From: Scheffersomyces stipitis CBS 6054
Lineage: Eukaryota; Ascomycota; Pichiomycetes; Serinales; Debaryomycetaceae
Length of the DNA: 64,000 nt
Assembly (NCBI RefSeq): GCF_000209165.1
Contig: NC_009042.1
Location: forward strand, 992,001 to 1,056,000
Direction: 5' to 3'
The notes below the pieces were generated by a model that ran no database searches, was not told the DNA's origin, and saw only the letters and a program-made list of their open reading frames with translations. A program made the position numbers and the translations under genes. Below, one piece after another: positions 49,200-60,505 of this stretch; position 1 is the first letter of the stretch; every line of letters starts with the position of its first letter.

Positions 49200-51632
49200 T
49201 CAGAATGGAAACAACAGACTCCAGAATCCACTGTTTTCAATTTGGATGTTACTCTTTTGGTTCACCTTTGCTTGCTCCAACAATTGAGCCTTGACACGGT
49301 TCTTCAAAGGTTCTTTGTTGTCAGAGTTCTCCTTTTCTTCCTTCCTAATCTGCCCACGTGAACGGTAGTCAAATCTACTCATCCATGTATTTCCAAGCCA
49401 TTCAAAATGTTTTATTTCGTTCAGATTGAACTCAATGTATAGTCCCTGTGATTCTTCAGTATCACCTTCACCCACAGAACTGTAAGCACACCAAGTATAA
49501 CCAAAACAATACTGTCTCATGTTAAACCACCCGCGGTTAGGTTCACCAAGGTCGTTGTCTGCGTGGACAGTTGGTGCTGGAGGAATGATGGCGGCCTTTA
49601 TTTTCAACTTATCCCGCATGAAAGTTTCGTATTCCTTTGTTGTTTTGAATTTGCTGTATCTCTTCTTATCCCCAGACTCATATTCAAAGTCGACTTGAAA
49701 AACTTGGTTGCAGAATTCAAAACCAGAGTTGAACCAAAGTAAAGTGTGGTAGTCTTCATCGTTGAAATGGGCAGGATGGTTAGAACATATTTCCTTCGAT
49801 CTTAACTTGACTTCTTTGCCGATATCTTTGAATCTCTCGGCCTTAGGAGTAACTTCGCCAATAGCACCAGCAAAAAGCTCGTTGAATTGGAACTCATTCT
49901 GACCCAAAATCACAAGCGCAAGCCAAAACAATTCCTTATCTCCATAAACTCGTGATTGAACGGTGTTGTAGAAGTTCAACTGAGCCATGATCAAAGGTTG
50001 TTCAAAGTACCTTCTTCTGTCTACAAGTACCAAACCACTTTCCATCAAATGGTTCAAACGATAGGCAAAAAAAGGCAACTGCATGGTCGAATTGCTTGGC
50101 TGTGCCAATCCAAACATAACTTCGTCCACCTGGGTGTTCATGAGTTTTTTGAAAAAGACGAGATCAGATTCTGGACGGAATTCAATAGTGGAACGATCTT
50201 TGTAGAATAAAGTTCCTGATCTCTTGTATTTCCTCAATTCAAAGAACTCTGATGGTGGTATCATTATTACGGTATCAGCATCAATAAGCATCATCTCTTC
50301 AAAGGTATTGAACAACACCGCAAGGATCTTGTTGCCAAATCCCCCGAACTTGCCTCTGTAGTTTTCAGCTATAGCAGGCTCCACATTTACGAAAGTAACA
50401 TCCTGGACTGGGAAAGTGTTGAATGCAGAAACTGAAGCCTGGAGAATTTGATGCTTCGATTCTTCAGACAACGACTCTGGGGTATATATGATTTGTATGG
50501 GGAGATCGTTGAGCAATGCTCTTAATAAGTGAATTAATCGGATGGTGCTCTCTAAATGGTGATCTGCAATAGTGAGAACTATACCTTTTCCCGATAATTT
50601 ATCTCTGAATTGTTTTAAGAAGGGTGTCGATGCGAATGGATACATAGAAGAGATCAATGCTGTTTTCTTGCCACCGTTTTCATAGATGGGAGATTTCTGA
50701 GACAACCAGGGATAGAGTTTGTTTTCCAAGTGTCTTGTAGTAGAGAATATGGCCTTCTCCTTCTTGGTGATGCGAGACCCTGGCTTTTGGTTGATGAACT
50801 GCAATCCTTTCAATTTTGACTTTTGGCTAGAAATAAAGGCATCATTTTGTTTCAGTACACCAGCATCTTTCAAGAAACATCTGTTGAATATTTTCAAGTG
50901 GGCCATATAGTCGTGGAGTATTTGTTCTTCTTCAGAAATCAACTTGAGGATCTCTTGGTATTTTGGCTCCAATTGGCTTAATTCCTCTTCTGATAATTCA
51001 AGCTTCGATTCGTCTACTTCCTCTCCTGCTTCTTCGAGGGCTTTCTTCTTCAGCTCTTTTATTTCATTAATTTCATCTTCTTTGAACTTTTGGAATCCAC
51101 CATTATGTCGACTATTGTAATGGAACTCGCGGTGAGCGTTTACTATTGGTTCCACGACTTGGCCGTTCTTATTGTTATTCTCTTTGGTCAATTCCGATGC
51201 GTAAAGCAGATTGAAGTATAATGTACATCTGTCGTCGTAATCGTAATTGCTCAACATGTAGTTCATGTTGGCGTTATAAATGTTCTCATTTGATGATGAG
51301 GTAGAATTGCGGAGCATGTCCAGATACACCAGAGTCCTCACGACTGGATCTTTTAATATCCCCTTCTTAGCCGAAAAGAGCTTAGGGTAGCGAGCATTTA
51401 TCAAACGTCTGAACAGCAGTACAGCATGTTTGGCACTTGATTTAGCACCCGGCTTAGAGGCCTCCTTAGTAGCAACAGCATGGTGATACTGAGACGACTG
51501 GTCTGGGCTGAGAAGGTAGGTATTGCTATAAGCAAAGTAGAAAACCCCTAGCATCCAAAATACCAAGAGCCAGTTGCAAAGCGATCTAGTCCGCCTGTTA
51601 CGTTTGGGAGAATTCAAGTTATGCAACGACAT
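49200..51632 (-). CDS. MNN1-family alpha-1,3-mannosyltransferase (GT71)
   Basis: 810-residue Golgi type II glycosyltransferase of the Mnn1/Mnt family, which caps N- and O-linked mannans using GDP-mannose. A basic 20-residue cytosolic tail (KRNRRTRSLCNWL) precedes the signal anchor LLVFWMLGVFYFAYS. The catalytic part shows GKGIVLTIADHH, GKFGGFGNKILAVLFNTFEEMMLIDADTVIM with the metal-binding DAD at 451-453, ESGLVLVDRRRYFEQPLIMA, YGDKELFWLA and SNHPAHF(N). A predicted coiled coil (KEDEINEIKELKKKALEEAGEE, and EEQILHDYMAHLK) sits in the stem. Slightly longer than S. cerevisiae Mnn1 (762). Paralogues are common in CTG-clade yeasts, so I give no exact symbol. ATG at 51630-51632. Confidence 0.93.
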   Translation of the reverse strand: MSLHNLNSPKRNRRTRSLCNWLLVFWMLGVFYFAYSNTYLLSPDQSSQYHHAVATKEASKPGAKSSAKHAVLLFRRLINARYPKLFSAKKGILKDPVVRTLVYLDMLRNSTSSSNENIYNANMNYMLSNYDYDDRCTLYFNLLYASELTKENNNKNGQVVEPIVNAHREFHYNSRHNGGFQKFKEDEINEIKELKKKALEEAGEEVDESKLELSEEELSQLEPKYQEILKLISEEEQILHDYMAHLKIFNRCFLKDAGVLKQNDAFISSQKSKLKGLQFINQKPGSRITKKEKAIFSTTRHLENKLYPWLSQKSPIYENGGKKTALISSMYPFASTPFLKQFRDKLSGKGIVLTIADHHLESTIRLIHLLRALLNDLPIQIIYTPESLSEESKHQILQASVSAFNTFPVQDVTFVNVEPAIAENYRGKFGGFGNKILAVLFNTFEEMMLIDADTVIMIPPSEFFELRKYKRSGTLFYKDRSTIEFRPESDLVFFKKLMNTQVDEVMFGLAQPSNSTMQLPFFAYRLNHLMESGLVLVDRRRYFEQPLIMAQLNFYNTVQSRVYGDKELFWLALVILGQNEFQFNELFAGAIGEVTPKAERFKDIGKEVKLRSKEICSNHPAHFNDEDYHTLLWFNSGFEFCNQVFQVDFEYESGDKKRYSKFKTTKEYETFMRDKLKIKAAIIPPAPTVHADNDLGEPNRGWFNMRQYCFGYTWCAYSSVGEGDTEESQGLYIEFNLNEIKHFEWLGNTWMSRFDYRSRGQIRKEEKENSDNKEPLKNRVKAQLLEQAKVNQKSNIQIENSGFWSLLFPF

Positions 51633-53653
51633 GATAGTATAAATGCGATATAGATGATTGGAAATGCGGTTCTAGATGAATGGAGGATGGATGAGTCTAG
51701 CTTCAACAAATATATGGATTGTTATGATGGTATGAATGCAAGGTATTGCTGAAGCACCAATACAATGTAGCAATAATGGTTTTCAACAATTGATACGGAA
51801 TGATTAAGCAGAATGCAGAGGAATGTTTTCGATATGGCAATGCGGTTTCAACTATAGCAGTATATGGATAGCACGAAACTGAAGTGCAACAATATCAATT
51901 CCCTCGACGAGTAAATACAAAGTGAATCTCAGACCCCGATAGAATAGAAATCAAGATCTTCTGGTCTGCCTGTCAGGTTGTGCCAAGCGTGCAGCTGAGA
52001 TCCTTCTGTGAATAGAGACAAAGCAACAACTCTTGATGGAAGTTGAAGAAGAAGAAGCTGAAAATCACAAATCAGTTTCAAATCATCAATATACACTGAT
52101 TAGGAAAGTTATCGTCTCAGCTAAGGTGAAATATGGCGCTGAAAAATACACGTGGGACACCGATCAGGTTGGTAATGCTGCGAATGCTCTGGGTGATGCG
52201 CAATGCGGGAAAAATATCTCGCGAAAGGCAAAGTTATTATTGCGCAGGACTTCCAGCAATTAAATTAGCATTTCTTGGTTGTAATTGAGGAAGGCTTGTG
52301 CGGCTAAGGGCTCTCGGTAGTAATGGTTGGGATCAAACATACTTTAACGAACGGTGCGAGCTCTTGGACGCTTTTACATCCATTCACACCATATACTTGT
52401 TGTAGCAGCTGGTCGGGCATCCTCATCTCCACCGATATTTTTAGAAACTCTGCTCAGCACATAATTTATTAATTTCGCAAAAGCTGCATTGCTTTCATCA
52501 CAAACAGCTTATTCTGTATTGTGTCCTGCAGTCAGTGCATAGAATAAAAATATTTCTGTGGCTTGCCAAAACTCTCCAGCGGCTAACTGGCAAGCTTAAG
52601 AAATATTTAACACTCGTATGAGCAAAAGCCATGCTGAAGCCATCTTGTCATAAAAATTCTGTTCATGTCTATATATAGTTGTAAACAATGACATAATTCT
52701 ACAGTAATTTGTTGTATTTTCAGAGTCCGAGACGTTTGTTGGTGGCACAGCGGCTAATTTACGGAATGCAGTACACAACACACTGTGCAGCTGACAATGG
52801 AAGTAGAGACACAATTTAGATCTGACAAACTTGACAGATATGATAGGCTCCTTTGATTTCTACGATCTTAGAGGTGAATGATTCTGAGGTTTGACCACAA
52901 GGTTCAGAAAAGTCCACCAGCACCCCATGAATAAGCTGCCCTTGTTGCACCACTCCCTTAGCCCGGCCCAATGATTAGTTCAGGTTCTGAAATTCTATGA
53001 CATTTCGCAAAAGTAAGGTAAACATGGCGAAGCATGGCCACACATTTCGTCACAAAAGCTCAAAGGGGATAAATATTGCCGAGGTAAACAAACTACAAAT
53101 TAATCCATCTCAGAAATGCCCAACTCTGAAGACATCTAAATTTCTCATTCCAGGCTTAGGTTTAGAGCGCATAGGTTTTCTTTTCAGGGAATTTTGCGCA
53201 ATCCTTGTTCACACACATTTCTTCACATCAAACGTTCACTAGTTCATTCTAGCGGGCTCTAGAGCAACCGGTTAGAGTAGAAGGTTTGCACGATATAAAA
53301 TTAATTAAGGGTCTAATTTTCTCGGTGTATATCATAAAATGGTAAAATTGTAAGCAGATCTATCGAACTCTTTTGTCCTCACCATCCCTATTTACTTTTC
53401 CTCTATTCCTCCTACCTCCATTACTCCTAACTCCATTGCATCAGTGGATTGTTTCTGCTCTCGAAAGCGAAGTACTTGGACGTGTCGAGAATTCTACGAA
53501 ATTAAATTATCAATAAATCTTTTATGTATTAAAGGTGTAAACGCAACTGCATCGACAGTTATCTATTTAACGAGGAGTTCAAGAATTGTACAATTATTAA
53601 AGGTAAGATGAGATGTGACGAAATAAATAACCTGGTACTCCACTTTCAGTGAA
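51633..53653. other. 2-kb spacer upstream of the MNN1-like gene
   Basis: MNN1-like promoter at the left and GAP1-type 3' flank at the right. Open frames at 52036-52263 (plus, 75 codons) and 52997-53242 (plus, 81 codons) have ATG starts but no recognisable sequence. No RNA gene seen. Confidence 0.45.
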
Positions 53654-55423
53654 TCAACACCAAAAGTGGTAGACTCTCTTGTAGAATGGCAAAGAGGCAA
53701 TGTAGGCCTTTTCTTCGACAATTTCTTGCTTGACCAAATCCAAGTCCAATTCTCTTCTACCAGTATCAATGTCAATTTCCTTGGCTGGGATGTATAATCT
53801 CCAGGTTCTCTTCCAGAGTTTGTGAGGAATGTAGAATACCAAAACAACAGGGAAACCCAAATAGGACATGAAGAAGTTTTCAGCGTTTGGCTTATCGCCA
53901 AGAGGCCACACAGCAATCCAGAATTGGGCAATCAAGACCAAAATGTTCAAACCAGCACCGAAGATGGCACCGTAGACACCAACTTGAGAGGTAAAGGTAA
54001 GTTCACTAGTGTCTCTACCTTGAGCGTACAAGGCACGTCTGAATCTGATCAAACAGAGGTTGATGGACATCCAGGTGAAGATGGAAGACAAACCAGAAAG
54101 GGCTAACAACCAGTTGAAGACATCACCAGACTTGCTAGAAGCTGTGATGTAACACAACAAACCAAAGACACATTGCACGATAATACCGACTAATGGACGA
54201 CCACGCTTGTCAATGTAACCAAAAATTTGAGGAGCCTGGCCAGAAGCAGCCAAGGCAGCTAAGGTTCTGGAAGAACCAAAGACCGAGGAGTTACCGACAG
54301 ATAAAACAGCAATCATGATAACCACGTTCATGACGGATGGCAAACCACCAATACCACCGTTCTTGATAGCAAGCACGAATGGAGAGGCGGATGCATCAAC
54401 AGAAGAGGTACCAATTAATCTTTCGTCGGTATAAGGAACCAACAAACCAACCAAAGTCAATGAAATAACGTAGAAAAGGGTAATTCTCCAGAAAACTTGC
54501 TTGGTAGCCTTTGGCAAGGATTTACGAGGGTTGGCAGTTTCGGCTGCAGCCAAACCACACAATTCGGTACCGGCAAAAGCAAAAGCAGCCGAGACGAACA
54601 CCGAGCAAACACCCTTAAAACCGTGAGCAAAGGCACCTGGGTTATGCCAGTATTTTCCACCGAGGTAGCCACCTTTTGGACCACCACCGCAGACCAACAC
54701 TATACCCAAGATAATGAAACCGACAACAGCAATAACTTTGATGATCGAAAAGACGAATTCAGCTTCACCATAACCTCTCACACCGAAGAAGTTAATAGCG
54801 ACGATAAGGACGTAGAAAATTGTGACAAAAGCGGCAGAGTTGGTATGACTGTCCCAGAATTTCACTGTGATAGCAGCTGCAACCAATTCTAAAGGTAACA
54901 CAACCAACCACTGCATTGCGTAGTTCCAGGCCATGGCGAAACCCCACGAAGGGTCAATGAATCTCGAGTTGTAAGTAACGAAAGCACCGGAAACAGGGAA
55001 AGTAACAGCCAATTCACCCAAGGATTGAACTGTACAGTAAATCATGGCACCAATCAAAATATAACCAATAAGAAGACCAGCTGGACCACCGGTTCTCAAA
55101 ACACTACCGGAACCGACAAACAAACCAGTACCAATGGATCCACCAATGGCGATCATTTGCAAGTGTCTGTTCTTAAGCGATCTCGACAAAGGAGAGTTGG
55201 CAGTCATCACAGCAATCTTTTCAGGTTCCGACAAGTTTGGGTCGATACCGTAGTCTACAGCATCGGCTCTCTTGAAGCCATCGACAAATCTGCTCCAGCC
55301 CTTCAATGGTGGAGCATTGTCCTGCTTATCGAAGGCATCGATGTAGACACCGCCGTTTTTTTCAGTAGAAGAGCCATCGGCAGCTTCTCTGGATCTGATG
55401 TAATCCAATTCTTTTTCAGGCAT
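53654..55423 (-). CDS. GAP1-type general amino-acid permease
   Basis: 589-residue, 12-TM proton/amino-acid symporter of the yeast AAT (YAT) family at the plasma membrane. Signatures: SLKNRHLQMIAIGGSIGTGLFVGSGSVL entering TM1, GPAGLLIGYILIGAM, SLGELAVTFPVSGAF, DPSWGFAMAWNYAMQWL, FAGTELCGLAAAETANPRKSLPKATKQVFWRI (TM6-loop block) and a C-terminus ending in FWC as in Gap1. The cytosolic N-tail has lysines available for ubiquitin control (GWSRFVDGFKRADAVDYG). The open frame reaches a TTG at 55462, but the first ATG is 55421-55423 (MPEKELDYIRS). A TATA-like ATATATATAG is 100 bp upstream, and GATAA(G) motifs cluster further upstream. The specificity among Gap1-like paralogues is not readable, so no symbol is given. 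Confidence 0.93.
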   Translation of the reverse strand: MPEKELDYIRSREAADGSSTEKNGGVYIDAFDKQDNAPPLKGWSRFVDGFKRADAVDYGIDPNLSEPEKIAVMTANSPLSRSLKNRHLQMIAIGGSIGTGLFVGSGSVLRTGGPAGLLIGYILIGAMIYCTVQSLGELAVTFPVSGAFVTYNSRFIDPSWGFAMAWNYAMQWLVVLPLELVAAAITVKFWDSHTNSAAFVTIFYVLIVAINFFGVRGYGEAEFVFSIIKVIAVVGFIILGIVLVCGGGPKGGYLGGKYWHNPGAFAHGFKGVCSVFVSAAFAFAGTELCGLAAAETANPRKSLPKATKQVFWRITLFYVISLTLVGLLVPYTDERLIGTSSVDASASPFVLAIKNGGIGGLPSVMNVVIMIAVLSVGNSSVFGSSRTLAALAASGQAPQIFGYIDKRGRPLVGIIVQCVFGLLCYITASSKSGDVFNWLLALSGLSSIFTWMSINLCLIRFRRALYAQGRDTSELTFTSQVGVYGAIFGAGLNILVLIAQFWIAVWPLGDKPNAENFFMSYLGFPVVLVFYIPHKLWKRTWRLYIPAKEIDIDTGRRELDLDLVKQEIVEEKAYIASLPFYKRVYHFWC

Positions 55424-55519
55424 GTTGGAGACGAAAGGAAGGGATATGAAAGAAAGAACCAAAAAACTAAAACCAAATCACACCAGTAGTGAGAAATCGA
55501 ATTCGGGGATCCCCTCCAC

Positions 55520-55529
55520 ATATATATAG
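55520..55529 (-). promoter_or_regulatory. TATA-like element of the GAP1-type gene
   Basis: (TA)-rich element, CTATATATAT on the minus strand, about 100 bp upstream of the ATG. Confidence 0.5.
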
Positions 55530-57850
55530 ATGAGCTGCAACAATCTGGAGCCTGAAATGGGAATGTAGATTAGCTTACATTCACAATAAATTGGCTTCAC
55601 CAAAATTAAATCGCAACAAAAGCAATGGCCTATTTCGTATCTCCTCAAGCAGGTAACAAAAAATAATGAATTCAAAAAACAAAAAAAAAAATGAAATATA
55701 AAAGAAATACGCCGTCGAATGTCTGATAGGTGTCCCGCTCCCCCAAGAAAATAACGCCAGCAGGCTATACTCTGGAGATAACCACCGGAAGGCGTAGCCT
55801 CTCTAGAGGATATTTTCACCGGCCATCCTGGTACCTTTCATTATCCTAAGCAGAGCCATTCCGAATTGGGAAGAAATCTCTTATCAGTATATCTTGTGAA
55901 TAATGGGGTATGTGTGCAGCGTGCAGGCATAAGGTGCAATTTCCGGCATCAAGCGCCTGCCAGGCTCAACTTGGATTTTCAAGTCTCTAGAAATGCCGTA
56001 CAGAATTCACCAACCAGCAATCACAATGCCTTGTCCCTGCCACCGCTTCGTGTTACGATTGTCTCAGACAATTTCGAGACAAGCTTTCCTATTAGTTGCG
56101 TCTTACCATGAACAACTATCGCTATCGTTATACGAAGCCGAGGCTTCTGCTCTCTGATAGTTTCTTCGGTGATGCATGGCATCGCTTGACTTTTTCATAG
56201 GGCTTTCGAGAGGTTGCAGATAGTGATTATCCACAGTTGCTCACGCTATTCACGTCCACAGAGCAGCTCCCGATAAGCTTGGGTCACCAAGGAGCCACCG
56301 TCTTTTTCGCAATGATATTGCAGTTGCTTTTTGGCGCCATGTCCTCTAACCCGCTCTGTAAATTTCAATCTGATCCGAACTGCTTCCAATTGCTTCCCAT
56401 ACAAGCGACAATGATCGGCAAGTCAATGGAAATGTACTAGTCCATTCTTCCATCTTCACCCACCAACGAATCGCTTAGTATGCAATCCGCCAGAAATGAA
56501 ATGACGGTACGTCCAGATAATTTGATAAGAGCGGAAAAGGCTGTATCTCGGAGACACAAAATCGTCGCATCTACCAAAAATAAGGCATTGCTTTTACAAA
56601 CGCCCATACCATTTCAGTTATTGCCTAACCCGATAAACTATCAGCAAGGGTTATTTTTCCAAGACAAGAAGAGCTTCATCGCCAATTAACTTCGTAAATG
56701 ATAAATACCTCCAACAGCTTGTTATCTACCGGAGTAGCGAACTTGCAGGTTAATTACCGGTGCTGACCTCGAGATTAAAGGCTTGCATTTGGCGGCTAGA
56801 TGAATTAAAACCTGCTGATTTACCAATTTTGACAATTCGATAATTCCAGGTGAATCGCATATTTTGCGAATGGCGTTTCATGTAGAGGTGGAAAAACATT
56901 CTCTATGTAGCGTATGTCGTTCTTATCAAATATTCCATACTCGGCGTTTCGCGACGCTATCGTTAGCTAGCCAAACTAAACAATTATACGAGATTCAATG
57001 CTTCCTATTCATCTTCCTTATTTTTTATCTGGTAGAATTCAATAGCTGCCTTGCTTGCTCGAGCGTTCGTAGCCTCGAGTGAGCTCCGGACGAATTTCTT
57101 GCCGACCAGAAATCTTCTGACACAAAAAGAAACGCCGCTAGACATATTTCCAGGCAGAGCCTTTCTTTTCGTTTGACGTATCGCAGCAGTGGCATTCTTC
57201 ACGTCAGCGGTCCCAAGCCTTTTCGGCAAATAATTTCCTTCAGTTTTATAGGAGCGGGGCAAGTTGGTGTTGGCTAAGAGTTGGCAATTATTGGCATTGC
57301 TTAGCTACGAAATTTTAGTCCCCCGTTCAGAACGCCATAATTCGGGGTTTTAGGCCGTCAGCGCCAAGAATGATTTGCTGTTCGGTTGAATCGTGAAATT
57401 TTTAGTCAAAAGTGCCTCGAGTGTCGCATTTTTGCCGTGGACCTAAAAAGTGATTTCCCCAGATTTTCATCTCCTATTGTCCGAGCTTAATAATTATTGT
57501 TAGGCCATCCATACATGTTTGTCCAATTGTGGGGACAGTATTGATGCCGTGATCCAACGTCCCCACCTATTGTAAAGCTACCTTTGTCTCGAACTCCTGA
57601 AACTCCTTGCAGTACTCAACCACTTTGAGAAATAAACTTGGTCACATATATTTTGTCAAATCCCCTATTGTAGCTGTTAGGCTAGTAGCACTTGGTTAAG
57701 GTTTTGGCAAACATCTCATGCCTGTAGAGACAATCTGGAAAACCTCAGTTTCAAGCGCCCAGCTTGAAAAATTAGCGAATATCGAACATTTCTGCCTTGG
57801 CTTTCAATGGCTTTTATTTCAACAAATGCAATTTCTCTGTTCTTGCAGAA

Positions 57851-57854
57851 ATAC

Positions 57855-57885
<31 letters not shown>
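57851..57885. repeat. (ACAT)n(AT)n microsatellite
   Basis: About 19 bp of ACAT repeat followed directly by about 16 bp of alternating AT, 150 bp downstream of the PhzF-family stop codon. Likely length-variable. Confidence 0.85.
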
Positions 57886-58035
57886 AAGTTCTTGCCTTGC
57901 CCCATTCTCATAAAAAGGTCGGCTAGTGACGGAACCTTTTCAATGGGTGCAAAACTGAAAGTGCCTTGCGTCCAAGCCGTAGATCCTAGTGGTACACGCA
58001 GACTGCCGTTCACCGCTACAGATTTACCTCTAATT

Positions 58036-58926
58036 TTAATAGGTACCGTTGAAAACGGACACAACGTTGCCTCCCACAATGACATCGAGTTTGCCCTCGG
58101 CGTTGGTAACTAGAGTGACCTTTAGTTTAGCATCTCTATTGACTTTGATACCTTGCTTGATATTAAGACTCTTAACTTCCTCTTTAAGGAAAGCTCCTAC
58201 GTAAGCTCCTACGGCTCCAGCACCACTACCGCATGCTGGATCTTCAGTTGAGCCTTCAGCAGGAATTAAGTTCCTCATTTCGTAAGTTCCGTCTTCGTGC
58301 TTACCAAAGAGTCCAAGCCCGGACCATCCATTGGCTTCGCTGACTACACCGATCTTTGTGAAGTCTATTTGTACGTCCAACACTGCTTGCGCATCCTTCA
58401 ATTGGAAAATTGCCCACTTGGGACCATCGTCAACAAGCACAGGAGGAGTCAGAGCAGCTATAGCGCCAGCTGGAAGACCCAAACCAACTTCTGTCTGTGC
58501 AATTGCTTCTTCTGTAATAGGCGAGAACTTGTAGTAAGGCAAAGTAAAGGAGAGAAATACATTGGACAAATCGTTCTCGTCGTAGTTTTCAACCCTAATA
58601 GACACAAGCCCAGCCTTGCATTCTTGGATAATTAAGCCGTTCTTGGGCTTAATTCTTCCCAGTTCCAACAAAGAAAAACACGTACCCAAAGTAGGATGTC
58701 CAGCAAAAGGCAATTCGTTAACAGGGGTGAAAATACGAACCTTGTAATCAGCCGTTGGCTCAGTAGGTTTTAAGATGAAAGTGGTTTCCGACAAATTGGT
58801 CCACGTAGCAATATCCAGCATTTGCTCAGAAGTTAAGTCGTCGGCATCGAAAAGAACCGCCAAGGGATTTCCTTTGAATTTAACGCTGGTGAAGACGTCC
58901 ACTTGTTTGAATTCTTTGGCTCCCAT
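58036..58926 (-). CDS. PhzF/Yhi9-family isomerase-like protein
   Basis: 296-residue member of the PhzF (diaminopimelate-epimerase fold) family; yeast Yhi9 is the S. cerevisiae member, of unclear physiological substrate. Evidence: KQVDVFTSVKFKGNPLAV at the N-terminus, NLSETTF with the family's catalytic glutamate (Glu47), VRIFTPVNELPFAGHPTLGT (hallmark), and the second-half motif DPACGSGAGAVGAYV. Both pseudo-symmetric lobes are complete. The open frame begins at a TTG (58956); the first in-frame ATG is 58924-58926. Its neighbour upstream is the branched-chain aminotransferase, but it is in the same direction with a separate promoter, so no functional link follows. Confidence 0.93.
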   Translation of the reverse strand: MGAKEFKQVDVFTSVKFKGNPLAVLFDADDLTSEQMLDIATWTNLSETTFILKPTEPTADYKVRIFTPVNELPFAGHPTLGTCFSLLELGRIKPKNGLIIQECKAGLVSIRVENYDENDLSNVFLSFTLPYYKFSPITEEAIAQTEVGLGLPAGAIAALTPPVLVDDGPKWAIFQLKDAQAVLDVQIDFTKIGVVSEANGWSGLGLFGKHEDGTYEMRNLIPAEGSTEDPACGSGAGAVGAYVGAFLKEEVKSLNIKQGIKVNRDAKLKVTLVTNAEGKLDVIVGGNVVSVFNGTY

Positions 58927-59389
58927 TTTTTGTGATTGTGAAGAAGTTGATTGCAACCATTTTGCGAGAGTGAATCACTGCATCTTATAGGATTTCGCGA
59001 TCATATCAAAATGACTCAGAAACTGAACTTGTGGCGGTTGATGACTAATATGGTACAGGTTGAATTGCTTGTTGTTTGATACATTTGATACTTTAATGGT
59101 TTTTATTCTCACTGTCTTTTAACACTTAATTGAATCACAATTTCCAATTGGACAAACTTGTCCCTACATTATTTAAATTATGCATGGATCTTAGGGGGGT
59201 TTATTAGTGCGGAATTGAGGATGAGTCCAAATTTGCAGCCGTTCTACAGTCGTTTAATCTCTTAGTTGTATATTCTTACGAAAATTAATATAGGTTAACT
59301 CTAGCATTCACAGATATACCACCAATTTCTTTGAATGTCTTAATATAGTAATTAAAATAATGTCAAGACTCTCTGGCTTCCTCTCTGGC
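58927..59389. other. Spacer PhzF-family / BAT
   Basis: 463 bp of AT-rich sequence holding the PhzF promoter and BAT 3' region. No gene or strong motif seen. Confidence 0.5.
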
Positions 59390-60505
59390 TTATTTTGCAA
59401 CTCTCGACCAGTTCTTGAAATCCTCTTCACCGTACTGGATACTTCTGATCCATTCGCTGATTTGCTTAGTGAAAGCTCCAGCCTTCCCATCTTCTACTGG
59501 AACCTCGATGGCTTCACCACGGTGCTCGATGTTCTTGATTGGAGACACAACTGCAGCAGTACCAGTACCAAAGGCTTCCACTAACTCACCCTTGAGTGCT
59601 CTTTCCTTGACTTCGTAGATTGTCAATGGGCGCTCGGATACAATCCATTCGTTTGAGTTCAATTTTTCTCTAGCCAAAGTTAAGGTACTGTCTCTTGTTA
59701 CACCAGGTAAAATAGTACCATCCAAAGGAGGAGTGACAAGTTCCTTCTTGCCGTCAGCATTCTGAAATACAAAGAATACATTCATGGCACCAACTTCAGT
59801 GATGTAACCCTCTTCGCCGAACAACCACAAGTTCTGGGAATGACCTCTCTTGGCAGCCTCACTTTGTGGCTGGATACAAGAGACGTAGTTGGCACCCAAT
59901 TTGAAAGCTCCAACACCACCTGGCCAGGCTCTTACAGCATAGTCAGTGGCTTCTAAGGAAACAGGCTTGAATCCTTCTGCAAAGTATGGCCCCACAGGAG
60001 ATGCAATTACATACAATAGAGCCTTATCAGGAGCAGCCACACCCAAAGCAGGAGTTGTACCAATCAAAGTTGGTCTCAAGTACAATGAGTAGCCATAACC
60101 TTCAGGCACAAACCTTTCATCAGCAAGCAACAACTTATCAATAATCTTCATGAACTCTTCTCCATCGAAAGTTGGCAACGATGCTCTGGCGGCAGAGCCG
60201 TTCATTCTTTCCATGTTCTTGTCTGATCTGAATGTTCTGATCTTGCCATCCTTGTCACGATAAGCCTTCATACCTTCAAACAATTCGAAAGAGTAATGAA
60301 ACACACAGGTGGCTGGATCGAGTGAAAAATTATGGTATGGCGACAATTTTGGAGTACCCCAACCGCTCTGAGCAGTCCATTCTACTTCCAACATATGGTC
60401 AGTGAAAGACTTTCCAAATGCCAATTTTTCCTTAGGCAACACTTCCTTTGGATTAGTGGTTTTCTCAATTACCAACTTGGTTGAGTCTAATGGAGCAGTA
60501 GTCAT
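59390..60505 (-). CDS. Branched-chain amino-acid aminotransferase (cytosolic Bat2-like)
   Basis: 371-residue PLP enzyme exchanging amino groups between 2-oxoglutarate/glutamate and leucine, isoleucine or valine. Class IV aminotransferase motifs: FGKSFTDHMLEVEW, HYSFELFEGMKAYR, LYLRPTLIGTTPALGV, the PLP lysine in GGVGAFKLGANY (Lys202), GYITEVGAMNVFF, PPLDGTILPGVTRDS and EAFGTGTAAVVSPI. There is no N-terminal presequence, so it resembles the cytosolic Bat2 rather than mitochondrial Bat1; CTG-clade species can have either, so the localisation is inferred. The frame runs up to a TTG at 60517; the first ATG is 60503-60505. Confidence 0.95.
   Translation of the reverse strand: MTTAPLDSTKLVIEKTTNPKEVLPKEKLAFGKSFTDHMLEVEWTAQSGWGTPKLSPYHNFSLDPATCVFHYSFELFEGMKAYRDKDGKIRTFRSDKNMERMNGSAARASLPTFDGEEFMKIIDKLLLADERFVPEGYGYSLYLRPTLIGTTPALGVAAPDKALLYVIASPVGPYFAEGFKPVSLEATDYAVRAWPGGVGAFKLGANYVSCIQPQSEAAKRGHSQNLWLFGEEGYITEVGAMNVFFVFQNADGKKELVTPPLDGTILPGVTRDSTLTLAREKLNSNEWIVSERPLTIYEVKERALKGELVEAFGTGTAAVVSPIKNIEHRGEAIEVPVEDGKAGAFTKQISEWIRSIQYGEEDFKNWSRVAK

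Larger units (their letters stand above)
55424..58035. other. 2.6-kb upstream region of the permease, rich in GATA motifs
   Basis: Permease promoter plus 3' flank of the PhzF gene. GATAAG occurs at 56272 and 56524, GATAA at 56632 and 56700, TTATC at 56722, CTTATC near 56928 and a CTGATAAG (minus) at 55880-55887. An AT microsatellite is at 57851-57885. Several short open frames are present; none is recognisable. Confidence 0.5.

Noticed and set aside
57005..57262. 85-codon basic minus-strand frame (KRKALPGN..., FCVRRFLVGKKF)
   Set aside because: Looks weakly like a presequence or ribosomal-type basic protein but matches nothing and has no clear neighbours or TATA.
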